A stretch of DNA of 47,158 bases from Candidatus Tectimicrobiota bacterium. GTDB lineage: Bacteria; UBA8248; JACPRG01. The notes under the pieces were generated by a model. That model searched no databases. It was not told where the DNA came from and saw only the letters and a program-made list of their open reading frames with translations. Below, one piece after another: positions 8,379-16,691 of the stretch. Each line of letters begins with the position of its first letter. Within the stretch, counting starts at the first letter, position 1. A program made the translations under genes and the position numbers. The stretch spans positions 1 through 47,158 of the forward strand of contig JACPRG010000105.1 in the NCBI GenBank assembly GCA_016190025.1, in the 5' to 3' direction.

Positions 8379-10462
8379 TGGCTGAAAAGGTCGGCGTCCT
8401 CAAGGGCTTGGGCGCGAATTACAGCGACTTGTTCCTGGCGGTCGGCGTCGTCGGAATCCTGACGGTCATGCTGTTCCCGCTGCCGACCCTCGTGCTCGAC
8501 CTCCTGCTGACGCTGAACATCACCGCCTCCCTCCTGACGCTCCTCATCGCGCTGTACGTGGCGAAGCCCCTGGACTTCGCCGTCTTTCCCACGCTGCTGC
8601 TGGTCATGACGCTCTTTCGCCTCTCTCTCAACGTGGCCTCCACCCGCCTCATTCTGCTCCAGGGCCACGAGGGCCCGGGCGCGGCCGGCGAGATCATCCG
8701 CTCCTTCGGCGGCTTCGTCGTGGGGGGGAGCTACGTGGTGGGAATGGTCGTGTTCCTGATCCTGGTGGTCATCAACTTCGTGGTGATCACCAAAGGGTCC
8801 GGGCGCATCGCCGAGGTCGCGGCGCGTTTCACCCTGGACGCGATGCCCGGCAAGCAGATGAGCATCGACGCCGACCTCAACGCGGGCATGATCAACGAGG
8901 CGGAGGCGCGGCGCCGCCGCCGGTCCATCGAGGAGGAGGCGGATTTTTACGGCGCCATGGACGGCGCCAGCAAGTTCGTCCGGGGCGACGCCATCGCCGG
9001 CATCGTCATCACCCTGGTCAACATCCTGGGGGGATTCATCATCGGGGTGCTCCAGCGGGGGATGACGGCCTCCTCCGCCGCCCAGACGTACGCCCTGCTC
9101 ACCGTGGGCGACGGCCTGGTCTCCCAGATCCCGGCCCTGATCGTCTCGACCGCGGCGGGTCTCGTGGTCACCCGGGCGGCCAACGAGTCGGAGCTGGGGC
9201 GGGAGCTCTTCGGCCAGGTCTGGGCGCACCCGAAGGCCGCGGGCGTGGCGGCCGCCCTGTTGGCCCTGTTCGGGGTGATGCCGGGACTGCCTACCTTTTC
9301 TTTTCTGGTTGTCGCGACCGTCATGGGCGGGGTGGCGTTTTTGGGGACGCGCTCCAAGCGCAGGAGCGAAGAGAAGGTCCGCAAGGAGCAGGCGGCCCAG
9401 GCCCGCGTGCCCGAGCGCATGGAGGCCCTTTTGCCCATCGACCCCCTCGGCCTGGAGATCGGCTACGGGCTCATCCCGCTGGTGGACACGGAGCAGGGGG
9501 GCGACCTCTTGGACCGCATCAAGGCCCTCCGGCGCCAGTTCACCCTGGACATGGGGTTCATCGTCCCGCCCCTGCACATCCAGGACAACCTCCAGCTCCG
9601 CCCCGGCGAGTACGGCGTCTTCCTCAAAGGGGTGAAGGTGGCCAGCGGCGAGCTCCACCCGGGCAGGCTGCTCGCCCTGGATTCGGGGGTGGTCGAGACG
9701 CCCGTCAAGGGGACGCCGACCCGGGACCCGGCCTTCGGCCTGCCCGCCTTGTGGATCGAGGAGACGGACCGGGCCCGGGCGGAGATGGCCCGCTACACGG
9801 TGGTGGACCACTCCACCCTGGTGGCCACCCACATCAGCGAGGTCATCAAAAGCCACGCCCATGAGCTGGTCGGACGGGGCGGCGTCCAGGGCTTGGTGGA
9901 CTCCCTGCGGGAGCGGGAACCCAAGGCCGTGGAGGGCGTGGTGCCCGACCTGATTCCGCTCGGCACCCTGCAGCGGGTGCTCCAGAACCTGCTGCAAGAG
10001 CGGGTTTCGGTCCGAGATTTGCAAACCATTCTCGAGTGTCTGACGGACCGCATCGCCGAGACGAAGGACCCGGACGCCCTTTCCGAGTACGTCCGGTCCT
10101 TTTTGGGAAGAAACCTCGTGAGGTCCTACGCTCAGCCCGACGGGACGCTCATGGTGATGACCTTCGACCCCAAACTGGAGGAGATCCTGGCCAAGGCCGC
10201 GGAAAAGGCGCCCGCCGGCTCTCCCTTGCCGCTCGATCCTCCCCTGACCCAGCGGCTGATCACCAGCCTGGAGCAGGCGGGGCGAACCTTTGTGGCGAAG
10301 GGGGTTCAGCCGGTCTTCTTGTGCGCCTCTTCGATCCGCCTTCCGCTGAAACGGCTCACCGAGCGGGTGATGGGCAACCTGGCCTTCCTGGCCTACACGG
10401 AGGTGCCCTCCACCGCGAAGATCGAATCCCTGGGAATGGTGCGGGTGATGGATGCAGGTTAA
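8378..10462 (+). CDS. flhA: Flagellar export protein FlhA
   Basis: A 694-residue protein with about eight N-terminal membrane helices (to about residue 330) and a large cytoplasmic domain that forms the nonameric export ring and receives chaperone-substrate complexes. Recognisable segments are FPTLLLVMTLFRLSLNVAST, KGSGRIAEVAARFTLDAMPG with KQMSIDADLNAGMI (the FHIPEP family signature), and the DPLGLEIGYGLIPLVD start of the cytoplasmic part. Length matches the family. It begins inside the flhB stop and its last 11 bases overlap flhF, indicating tight translational coupling of export and placement genes. Confidence 0.97.
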   Translation: MAEKVGVLKGLGANYSDLFLAVGVVGILTVMLFPLPTLVLDLLLTLNITASLLTLLIALYVAKPLDFAVFPTLLLVMTLFRLSLNVASTRLILLQGHEGPGAAGEIIRSFGGFVVGGSYVVGMVVFLILVVINFVVITKGSGRIAEVAARFTLDAMPGKQMSIDADLNAGMINEAEARRRRRSIEEEADFYGAMDGASKFVRGDAIAGIVITLVNILGGFIIGVLQRGMTASSAAQTYALLTVGDGLVSQIPALIVSTAAGLVVTRAANESELGRELFGQVWAHPKAAGVAAALLALFGVMPGLPTFSFLVVATVMGGVAFLGTRSKRRSEEKVRKEQAAQARVPERMEALLPIDPLGLEIGYGLIPLVDTEQGGDLLDRIKALRRQFTLDMGFIVPPLHIQDNLQLRPGEYGVFLKGVKVASGELHPGRLLALDSGVVETPVKGTPTRDPAFGLPALWIEETDRARAEMARYTVVDHSTLVATHISEVIKSHAHELVGRGGVQGLVDSLREREPKAVEGVVPDLIPLGTLQRVLQNLLQERVSVRDLQTILECLTDRIAETKDPDALSEYVRSFLGRNLVRSYAQPDGTLMVMTFDPKLEEILAKAAEKAPAGSPLPLDPPLTQRLITSLEQAGRTFVAKGVQPVFLCASSIRLPLKRLTERVMGNLAFLAYTEVPSTAKIESLGMVRVMDAG

Positions 10463-11759
10463 AACGTTTGAAGCTCCGGACATTCAAGAGGCGCTGCGCC
10501 GCGTCAAGCAGGAGATGGGGCCCGGCGCGGTCATCATCTCGACGCGCCACGTCCGGCGGGGAGGTGCCCCCTTTGGCATTTTCGGGAAGCCCCACGTCGA
10601 GATCACGGCCGCGCTGCCGGGCCGCGGGGGGGCGCCCGACCGGCCGGAGGACGAACGCTCGGCCGCCGCGCGCGACGGTCTCGCTCCCGTCCCCGACGCA
10701 GGGCTCCTTGGGGGCCGGGAGTCGCACGGGCCCCAGGGCGAGTCGGGACCGCCCGAGGAGGGCTGGAGCGGGCTCACGATTTGCCCCGCGGCGGAGCAGA
10801 TGACCCGGGCGCTGGACGACCTGAGCACCCGACTGGACGCGCGCGGGTCGCGGAGCGGCCCGGGGGCGGGCGTCGACGACCTGCGCTGGGAGATCGAAGA
10901 TCTCCGGTGGACGCTGAACTCGGTTCTCGACCGGCTCGATCCCCTGAAGACCCGCGGCGTCCCCGACACGCCGGCCAGGCTCTACAAGCGGCTGCGCTCC
11001 CGGGGGGTCCGTCAGGATCTGGCCTTCCGGCTTTTGGAATCCGCCCGGCAGGGCCTCGGCCCGGGAGAGATCCTCAAGCCGGAGGTCGTGGAGAAGTGCG
11101 TGGAAGACCAGATGGTTTCGATGATGGCCCCGCCCGCGGAGGACGCCGGGTCCTCCCAGCGGCGGGTCATCGCGCTCATCGGCCCCGCGGGGACGGGAAA
11201 GACCACGACCTTGGCCAAGCTGGCGGCCGACGCCGCCCTGAAACAGCGGAAGAAGGCCGCCCTGATCTCCATGGACGCCTACCGGATCGGGGCGATCGAG
11301 CAGCTCCGCATCTACGCGAAGATCATCGGCATCCCGCTGATGGTCGCGAGCGCCCCGAGCGATCTGGCGAGCGCCGTGGCGCAGCACAAAGACGCGGACT
11401 TCACCTTCATCGACACCACCGGCCGGAGCCCGCGCGACCCGGCCCGGGACAAGGAGCTGCGGGAGCACCTCCGGGGCATCCGCGGGCTGGAGACCCACCT
11501 GGTCCTGAACGCCACCGCCAAGGACCGGGACCTGTGGGAGTCCGTCCGGAGCTTCTGGCCGGTGCCCTTCGACGCGCTGTTGTTCACCCGGCTGGACGAA
11601 ACGGGCGAGCCGGGGACCATCTTCAACGTGACCGTCCGTTCCGGAAAGCGTCTTTCGTACTTCAGCACGGGACAGAAGGTGCCGGAAGACCTGGAGACCG
11701 CGAATCCGCGCCGTCTCGCCCGGATGATTTTGGCTCACCCTGCGGGATCGGCCGCTTAG
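10452..11759 (+). CDS. flhF: Flagellar placement GTPase FlhF
   Basis: A 435-residue SRP-type GTPase that sets where, and often how many, flagella are built. The N-terminus MQVKTFEAPDIQEALRRVKQ and GAVIISTRHVRRGG is typical of FlhF and is followed by a disordered Pro/Gly/Arg-rich stretch (about 55-120). The NG domain has the P-loop GPAGTGKTTT from Gly244, SMDAYRIGAIEQLRIYA, DTTGRSPRD and a TRLDETGEPG nucleotide-specificity motif. It overlaps flhA by 11 bases and is followed 8 bases later by flhG, its regulator. Confidence 0.96.
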   Translation: MQVKTFEAPDIQEALRRVKQEMGPGAVIISTRHVRRGGAPFGIFGKPHVEITAALPGRGGAPDRPEDERSAAARDGLAPVPDAGLLGGRESHGPQGESGPPEEGWSGLTICPAAEQMTRALDDLSTRLDARGSRSGPGAGVDDLRWEIEDLRWTLNSVLDRLDPLKTRGVPDTPARLYKRLRSRGVRQDLAFRLLESARQGLGPGEILKPEVVEKCVEDQMVSMMAPPAEDAGSSQRRVIALIGPAGTGKTTTLAKLAADAALKQRKKAALISMDAYRIGAIEQLRIYAKIIGIPLMVASAPSDLASAVAQHKDADFTFIDTTGRSPRDPARDKELREHLRGIRGLETHLVLNATAKDRDLWESVRSFWPVPFDALLFTRLDETGEPGTIFNVTVRSGKRLSYFSTGQKVPEDLETANPRRLARMILAHPAGSAA

Positions 11760-11767
11760 GGGAACTC

Positions 11768-12589
11768 ATGGACCAGGCAAGCACGTTGCGAACCATGGCG
11801 GAGTTGGCATTGGAGTCTCCGGCGAAGGAGCTCCAATCGCAAGGCGTCCGGGTGATTGCGGTCACCAGCGGGAAGGGGGGGGTCGGGAAGACCAACGTCG
11901 TGGCCAATCTGGGTCTGGCCCTTCAGCGGATGAACCGGCGCGTGGGGATTTTGGACGCGGACTTGGGCCTGGCGAACATGGACATCCTGCTCGGCCTGAA
12001 GGCCCGTTACAACATCCACCACCTCCTGCGGGGGGAGCGGCCTCTGGCTGAGGTTCTCGTGAAGGGGCCCGGGGGGGTCACGATCCTGCCCGCGGGCTCC
12101 GGCGTGGCCGCGCTGACCGGGCTGGAGGAGGACCAGTGGCGGATCGTGTATCGGGAAATGGCCCAGATGGGCCGGGGACTCGACGTGCTTCTGATCGATA
12201 CGGCGGCCGGCATCTCGGGAAACGTCGTACATTTCCTCCGGGTGGCGGAGGAGGTCATCCTGGTCGTGTCGCCGGAGCCGACTTCCATCGTGGACGCCTA
12301 CGCCGTCATGAAGGTCATGTCGCTGGAGTACGGGGTCCGGGAGTTCCGCCTGCTGGTCAACCTGGTCCGCAGCGCGGAGGAGGCCCGGGACGTCTTCCAT
12401 CAGTTGTGCCGGGTCTCGGACCAGTTCCTGCAGATCGACATCATCTTCCAGGGGTTTGTGTACCGGGACGAATGGGTGGGAAAGGCAGTGCGGCGTCACC
12501 AGGCGGTCTTGGAGGCGTTTCCCAGGGCCCGGGCCAGCCGCTCCTTTGAGGAGGTCGCCCGGCGCCTCCTCACCCGGGGCCGCCTCTAG
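11768..12589 (+). CDS. flhG: Flagellar number regulator FlhG (FleN/YlxH), MinD-like ATPase
   Basis: A 273-residue MinD/ParA-type ATPase limiting flagellar number. The frame is open far upstream through flhF, but the ATG at 11768 after GGGGAACTC gives the right N-terminus: MDQASTLRTMAEL contains the DQAxxLR helix through which FlhG stimulates FlhF GTPase. The deviant Walker A GKGGVGKT runs from Gly35 to Thr42, followed by ILDADLGLANMDILLGL and LLIDTAAGIS. The C-terminal part has the MinD-like EPTSIVDAYAVMKVM. Partners by context and family are FlhF and the FliM/FliN switch; in some species it also restrains the sigma-54 master regulator. Confidence 0.95.
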   Translation: MDQASTLRTMAELALESPAKELQSQGVRVIAVTSGKGGVGKTNVVANLGLALQRMNRRVGILDADLGLANMDILLGLKARYNIHHLLRGERPLAEVLVKGPGGVTILPAGSGVAALTGLEEDQWRIVYREMAQMGRGLDVLLIDTAAGISGNVVHFLRVAEEVILVVSPEPTSIVDAYAVMKVMSLEYGVREFRLLVNLVRSAEEARDVFHQLCRVSDQFLQIDIIFQGFVYRDEWVGKAVRRHQAVLEAFPRARASRSFEEVARRLLTRGRL

Positions 12590-12639
12590 GCGGCCTTCGG
12601 TCTGTTTCGCCGTTCGCTCCTCGGTATGGGGAGAAGATC

Positions 12640-13389
12640 ATGAGCCAACCCGTGGACGCCCCGGTGGCCGGTCTGGACGCGGAGGCGCGGAACCGGTTCA
12701 TCGAGGAGTTCGCCCCTCGCGTCCGATACATCGCCAGCCGCATCGCGTCGCGGCTCCCGTCCCACGTGGACTTGGGCGACCTGATCAGCTGCGGGGTCAT
12801 CGGCCTCATCGACGCCATCGAGAAATTCGATCCCTCGAAGAACGTCAAGTTCGAGACCTACGCGGAGTTTCGGATTCGTGGGGCCATCTTGGATGAGTTG
12901 CGCAACCTGGATTGGGTCCCCCGGTCCGTGCGCCAAAAGGCCGCTCAGCTCGAGAAAGCGTATGAGGGGCTGGAGCGCCGGATGGGCCGTCCGGCCACGG
13001 AGGAAGAGGTGGCCCAGACCCTGAATCTGTCCATCGAGGGGGTTCACGACCTGATCGGAGAGGTCAACGGCGTGACCGTTTTGAGTCTGGATGAACTGCG
13101 GGAGCTCGGCTTTCAGGAAGACAGCGACTCCGCCGCCATCGAGTCCCTGGCCTCGGAGGTCAACAACCCGGGGCGGTCTCTCGCCTTTCAGCAGGTCCGC
13201 AGGGTGCTGGCCGACGCCATCGACGCCCTCCCTGAGAAGGAAAAGCTGGTCCTCTCCCTCTACTACTACGAAGAGCTGACCATGAAAGAGATCGCACAGG
13301 TCTTAGAGATCACCGAGTCCCGGGTGTCCCAGATCCACACCAAAGCAGTCCTCAGACTGCGAGGAAGATTGCGGGCCCTGAAGGATTGA
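12640..13389 (+). CDS. fliA: RNA polymerase sigma factor FliA (sigma-28)
   Basis: A 249-residue sigma-70 family protein of the FliA/WhiG type. Region 2 runs from YIASRIASRLPSHVDLGDLI through KFETYAEFRIRGAILDELR and DWVPRSVRQKA, the latter two strongly typical of FliA. Region 3 follows and region 4 ends with the helix-turn-helix EEL.MKEIAQVLEITESRVSQIHTKA. It directs late flagellar transcription; three matching promoters are seen at 28122, 40567 and 46224, the first ahead of flgM, its anti-sigma factor. It is the last gene of the long export-regulation block and starts 50 bases after flhG. Confidence 0.97.
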   Translation: MSQPVDAPVAGLDAEARNRFIEEFAPRVRYIASRIASRLPSHVDLGDLISCGVIGLIDAIEKFDPSKNVKFETYAEFRIRGAILDELRNLDWVPRSVRQKAAQLEKAYEGLERRMGRPATEEEVAQTLNLSIEGVHDLIGEVNGVTVLSLDELRELGFQEDSDSAAIESLASEVNNPGRSLAFQQVRRVLADAIDALPEKEKLVLSLYYYEELTMKEIAQVLEITESRVSQIHTKAVLRLRGRLRALKD

Positions 13390-13640
13390 GCCTACCCCCC
13401 GGCCCCTGTCTTTCGGGATCGGAAGCAGCCCCCGCCCGGGCGCCGGCCGGTTCCGGGAGCCTGCGAGGGCCTTTCCTGCGCCCAAAGCGGTCCCCGACTT
13501 GCGTCCCTTGGGACAATTCCTCTATAAATTCTGTAATGTAGAAGGTATTCTGATGTAAACACGCGGGTTGCAAGGACTGCGCTGCCGTCGCGGGCCGCGC
13601 GGCATGGTTGCTTCCGCTTGGCATCTGATCCAGGGGATTC
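13390..13640. other. Intergenic region between fliA and the NtrC-type activator
   Basis: These 251 bases hold no gene I can support. The first 110 are C/G-rich; a distinctly AT-rich island follows at about 13514-13560 with a possible sigma-70-type promoter. No U-tract terminator after fliA and no sigma-54 or sigma-28 site were seen. The region probably carries the promoter and leader of the activator gene. Confidence 0.5.
13508..13537 (+). promoter_or_regulatory. Possible sigma-70-type promoter of the flagellar activator gene
   Basis: TTGGGA at 13508-13513 and TGTAAT at 13532-13537 are separated by 18 bases, fair matches to -35 TTGACA and -10 TATAAT in an AT-rich island that stands out from the GC-rich surroundings. 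It lies about 100 bases ahead of the activator ATG at 13641. A housekeeping promoter would suit an early-class regulator. Only two loosely matching boxes support it. Confidence 0.4.
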
Positions 13641-15128
13641 ATGACACAGAGGAAGTCGGGCATCTCCGAAGTCGTTCCCGCCACCCGAAGCCACCGGATT
13701 CTCGTGGTCGATGACGACCCGCGGAACCGGAACCTCATCTCCAAGGTCCTGAAAGAAGACCACTTCGACGTCTGGACGGCGGAAAATGGCGGGACGGCCG
13801 TCGAGTTGATGGAGGAGGAGGCCTTCGAGATCATCCTCACCGACCTGGTGATGCCGCGCGTGGACGGCCTTGAGCTTCTCGATCACGTCCGCGCTCATTC
13901 GCCCCGCACGCAGGTCATCGTTATCACCGGCTTCGGGACGATCAAAACGGCGGTCGCCGCCATGCGGGCGGGCGCGTATGACTACATCACCAAGCCCTTT
14001 TCCATCGACGAGCTCCGCCTCATCATCGAACGGGCGCTGGAGCATTCGCGCCTCTCCAGCGAAAACTTCTATCTGAAGCGTCAGCTCCGCTCGAAATACA
14101 GGTTCGACAACTTCGTCGGAGACAGCGAGCCCATCCAGAAGGTCGTCCGGATGATCGAGATGGTTGCCGACAGCGACAGCACCATCCTCATCCAGGGGGA
14201 GAGCGGAACGGGCAAAGAGGTGGTCGCCAAGGCGATCCACTACAACAGCCCCCGCGGGGAACAGCCCTTTGTGACCGTGAACTGCGGCGCCTTGCCGGAA
14301 AGCCTGATGGAGAGCGAGCTGTTCGGCTACGAGCGGGGGGCCTTCACGGGCGCCACCTCTCCCAAGCCGGGGCGCTTCGAGTTGGCTGAGGGCGGGACGG
14401 TCTTCCTGGACGAGGTGGGCGACATGCCGCCCGTCCTCCAGATCAAGCTGCTGAGGGTCCTCCAGGAGCACACCTTCGAGCGGCTGGGGGGGACGAAGAC
14501 CCACAAGCTGAACGTCCGCGTCATCGCCGCGACCCATCGCAACCTGGAAAAGGCCGTGGAGGAGGGGAAATTCCGCGAGGACCTCTTTTACCGGCTGAAC
14601 GTCATCCCCCTCCTCCTCCCGCCCCTGCGGGAGCGCAAGGAAGACATCCCCCTCCTGGTGGAGCATTTCCTGGAGGGCTTCAGAAAGTCCCGCAAGAAAG
14701 GCATCGGAGGGGTGGAGGAGGTGGTGGTGGAATGTTTGCTCCGCTATCACTGGCCGGGGAACATCCGCGAGCTTGAAAACCTGATCGATCGCATGGTCGT
14801 CCTGGACCGGGACGGGGTCATCGCCATGGACGACCTCCCGGAGAAGTTCTGGGGGACCCCTCCTGCCTCCGGGTCGGCGGAGAAGGACCCGGCCTCCGTC
14901 CCAGGCTTCGGCCCGAACCTCGGCCCAAGCTTCGGGAAGCTCTCCCCGGGAGTGTCTTTCGAGACGGCCGTCAGCGAGTTTGAGAAACGGCTGATTCTCA
15001 ACGCCCTGGAACAGACGGGGTGGGTCAAGAACAAGGCCGCCAAGCTGCTCAACATGAAGCGGACCACCCTTGTCGAGAAGATGAAAAAGATCCAGTTGGA
15101 AAGGCCCTCCCATCTCGGCGGGAACTGA
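13641..15128 (+). CDS. Sigma-54-dependent response regulator (NtrC family, FlrC/FleR/FlgR-like)
   Basis: A 495-residue activator with three domains. The receiver domain (about 17-140) has the acidic cluster VVDDDP and the phospho-acceptor Asp68 in ILTDLVMP. The AAA+ domain (about 155-390) has Walker A GESGTGKE from Gly186, the sigma-54-contacting GAFTGA at 233-238, and GGTVFLDEVGDMP as Walker B. The C-terminal Fis-type helix-turn-helix includes NALEQTGWVKNKAAKLLNMKRTTLVEKM. It stands between fliA and the flgB operon, whose sigma-54 promoter is 300 bases downstream, so it most likely activates the two sigma-54 operons here. No complete histidine kinase gene is in the window; its partner may be the GAF-domain protein at the right edge or encoded elsewhere. 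Confidence 0.93.
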   Translation: MTQRKSGISEVVPATRSHRILVVDDDPRNRNLISKVLKEDHFDVWTAENGGTAVELMEEEAFEIILTDLVMPRVDGLELLDHVRAHSPRTQVIVITGFGTIKTAVAAMRAGAYDYITKPFSIDELRLIIERALEHSRLSSENFYLKRQLRSKYRFDNFVGDSEPIQKVVRMIEMVADSDSTILIQGESGTGKEVVAKAIHYNSPRGEQPFVTVNCGALPESLMESELFGYERGAFTGATSPKPGRFELAEGGTVFLDEVGDMPPVLQIKLLRVLQEHTFERLGGTKTHKLNVRVIAATHRNLEKAVEEGKFREDLFYRLNVIPLLLPPLRERKEDIPLLVEHFLEGFRKSRKKGIGGVEEVVVECLLRYHWPGNIRELENLIDRMVVLDRDGVIAMDDLPEKFWGTPPASGSAEKDPASVPGFGPNLGPSFGKLSPGVSFETAVSEFEKRLILNALEQTGWVKNKAAKLLNMKRTTLVEKMKKIQLERPSHLGGN

Positions 15129-15476
15129 ATCCCGCCCTCCTTTCCCCGATGTCGCAGGCCCTCGCCGAGAGCGCCCGCCACGCCGCTTGCCCCCCTTGGG
15201 GGTGAGGCGCGCCCGTTTCGCCGGGACCCGGGCGCCCTCGCGCATTCCCCCGCGGAGCGGCGGGGGAGGAAATTCCCACGGGGCAAAAATTTCCCCCCCC
15301 GCGCGCTTTCCTGGGTTCTCCCCAGTTTTCCGCCGCCCGACCCAGGTCACTGGTCGATCTCTATAACCTTTTGAAATAGCGAACGTTGCCGGGGAAGGCC
15401 GCCTCTCCCGCTCTTGCGCCGCGTCGTGGTACGCCCGTTGCACCGGAATCAGGAGCGCTGAAGGAGGGAGAGGACC
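15129..15476. other. Long intergenic region upstream of flgB
   Basis: These 348 bases carry no credible gene. The first half is rich in GC hairpins: CCCCC-TT-GGGGG at 15191-15202, GCGCCCG paired with CGGGCGC (15209-15215 with 15229-15235), and a CCCCCGC/GCGGGGG stem near 15246-15265. None has a U-tract, so they are not classic terminators. A GGAAATT/AATTTCC inverted repeat follows near 15268-15294. The 3' end has the sigma-54 promoter at 15427. The 200 bases upstream of that promoter are where enhancer-binding activator sites would be expected; none could be identified by eye. Confidence 0.55.
15427..15442 (+). promoter_or_regulatory. Sigma-54 promoter of the flgB-flgC-fliE-fliK-flgD-flgE operon
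   Basis: TGGTACGCCCGTTGCA matches the -24/-12 consensus TGGCAC-N5-TTGCW at all positions but one. The invariant GG (15428-15429) and GC (15440-15441) are exactly 10 bases apart. Transcription should start near 15453, giving a leader of about 24 bases before the flgB ATG at 15477, with GGAGGGAGAGG as ribosome site. The NtrC-type activator gene just upstream is the natural regulator. Confidence 0.88.
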
Positions 15477-15899
15477 ATGCCCCAGATTCCGATGACGAGC
15501 ACCCTGAAGGCGGTCGAGCAGAGCCTGGACCTGCGGGTCCGCCGCCACAAGCTCCTCATCGGCAACCTGGCGAACCTGAACACCGCCGGCTACAAGGCTT
15601 CGGACCTTCAGTTCGAAGGGGAGCTCAAGCAGGCCATGGGAAAGGGAGATTCCCTGCCCCTTCGCAAGACGCATCTCAACCACATCGGCCTCGCGAACTC
15701 CCTGGACGATCCGGTGGAAGGCAAGGTGGTGGCCACCCCCATGCCGAGCGGGCGGGGGGACGGGAACACCGTGGACATCGACTACCAAATGTCCCACCTC
15801 CTGCAGAACCAATTGCTCTACACCGCGGGGATTCAGGCCATGCGGCGCATGTTCCGGCAGATTGAGTACGCCATCGATCAGGCGGGAGCGACGCGATGA
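15477..15899 (+). CDS. flgB: Flagellar proximal rod protein FlgB
   Basis: A 140-residue rod subunit, the usual length. It has the rod-hook family N-terminal motif, here LIGNLANLNTAGYKASDLQF, in place of the common ANxxTPGY, and a C-terminal VDIDYQMSHLLQNQLLYTAG amphipathic helix that closes the rod coiled coil. It is exported by the flagellar type III system and has no Sec signal. First gene of a sigma-54 operon; its stop overlaps the flgC start (ATGA). Confidence 0.96.
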   Translation: MPQIPMTSTLKAVEQSLDLRVRRHKLLIGNLANLNTAGYKASDLQFEGELKQAMGKGDSLPLRKTHLNHIGLANSLDDPVEGKVVATPMPSGRGDGNTVDIDYQMSHLLQNQLLYTAGIQAMRRMFRQIEYAIDQAGATR

Positions 15900-16333
15900 G
15901 TTTCCTTGAGGCTTTCGGCGTCAGCGCATCGGCCCTCGGCGCACAGCGCCTTCGGATGAACGTCATCTCCGTCAACCTGGCCAACGTGGAGACCACCAAG
16001 ACGCCCGAGGGCGGCCCCTACCGGCGCAAAGGGGTCGTATTTTCGGCTGAGCCCGTCAGCCCGGGGTTTGAGCGGCTGCTGCGCGCGGCTTCGGGCGAGA
16101 CGCTCTATTCGGTCAGCGCCAAGGTCGTGGACGACAAAGACAACGCGGTCAAGCGCGTCTTCGACCCCAACCACCCGGAGGCCGACGCGTCGGGGTTCGT
16201 CTCCAAGCCGAACATCAACATCGTCGAGGAAATGGTCGAGCTGCTCTCGGCGTCCCGGTCCTACGAGGCGAACATCACGGCGTTCAACGCCTCGAAGGAC
16301 ATGGCCCTCAAGGCCCTGGAGATCGGTGCGTAA
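15896..16333 (+). CDS. flgC: Flagellar proximal rod protein FlgC
   Basis: A 145-residue rod protein. The N-terminal helix ALGAQRLRMNVISVNLANVE with TTKTPEGGPYRRKGVVF is typical FlgC, and the C-terminus has KPNINIVEEMVELLSASRSY followed by EANITAFNASKDMALKALEI, the conserved rod motif. The gene overlaps flgB by four bases, and fliE follows 20 bases on, so the three proximal rod components are made together. Confidence 0.97.
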   Translation: MSFLEAFGVSASALGAQRLRMNVISVNLANVETTKTPEGGPYRRKGVVFSAEPVSPGFERLLRAASGETLYSVSAKVVDDKDNAVKRVFDPNHPEADASGFVSKPNINIVEEMVELLSASRSYEANITAFNASKDMALKALEIGA

Positions 16334-16353
16334 GAACCTGGGAGGCGCAAGAG

Positions 16354-16677
16354 GTGGGAAACGACTCCATCGTCAATGACCTTCTGAGGATGCGGATCCA
16401 GGCCGCACAGGGCTCGGGCCCGCAGAAGTCGGAATCCCCCGAACCGGGAGGGGCCGGGAAAGGCTTCCAGGAGATACTCCGGGAGGCCGTCGCAGAGGTG
16501 TCCAGCCTCCAAAAGGAGGCCGCCGAGACCATCGAGAAACTGACGGTGGGGGAGGGGGAGGGCATCCACGAAGCCATGGTTGCCATGGAAAAGGCCAACC
16601 TCTCGTTCCGGATGTTGATGCAGGTTCGCAACAAGGTTCTGGCGGCGTATCAGGAAGTCATGCGGATGCAACTGTGA
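16354..16677 (+). CDS. fliE: Flagellar hook-basal body complex protein FliE
   Basis: A 107-residue protein joining the MS ring to the rod. The GTG start at 16354 has GGAGG eight bases upstream. The C-terminal half carries FQEILREAVAEVSSLQKEA, GEGIHEAMVAMEKANLSFRM and LMQVRNKVLAAYQEVMRMQL, the latter two being the FliE signature. In many bacteria fliE is followed by fliF-fliG-fliH-fliI-fliJ; here fliK comes next, so the MS-ring and ATPase genes have been separated from it. Confidence 0.96.
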   Translation: MGNDSIVNDLLRMRIQAAQGSGPQKSESPEPGGAGKGFQEILREAVAEVSSLQKEAAETIEKLTVGEGEGIHEAMVAMEKANLSFRMLMQVRNKVLAAYQEVMRMQL

Positions 16678-16691
16678 GGGTGGGAGACGCC

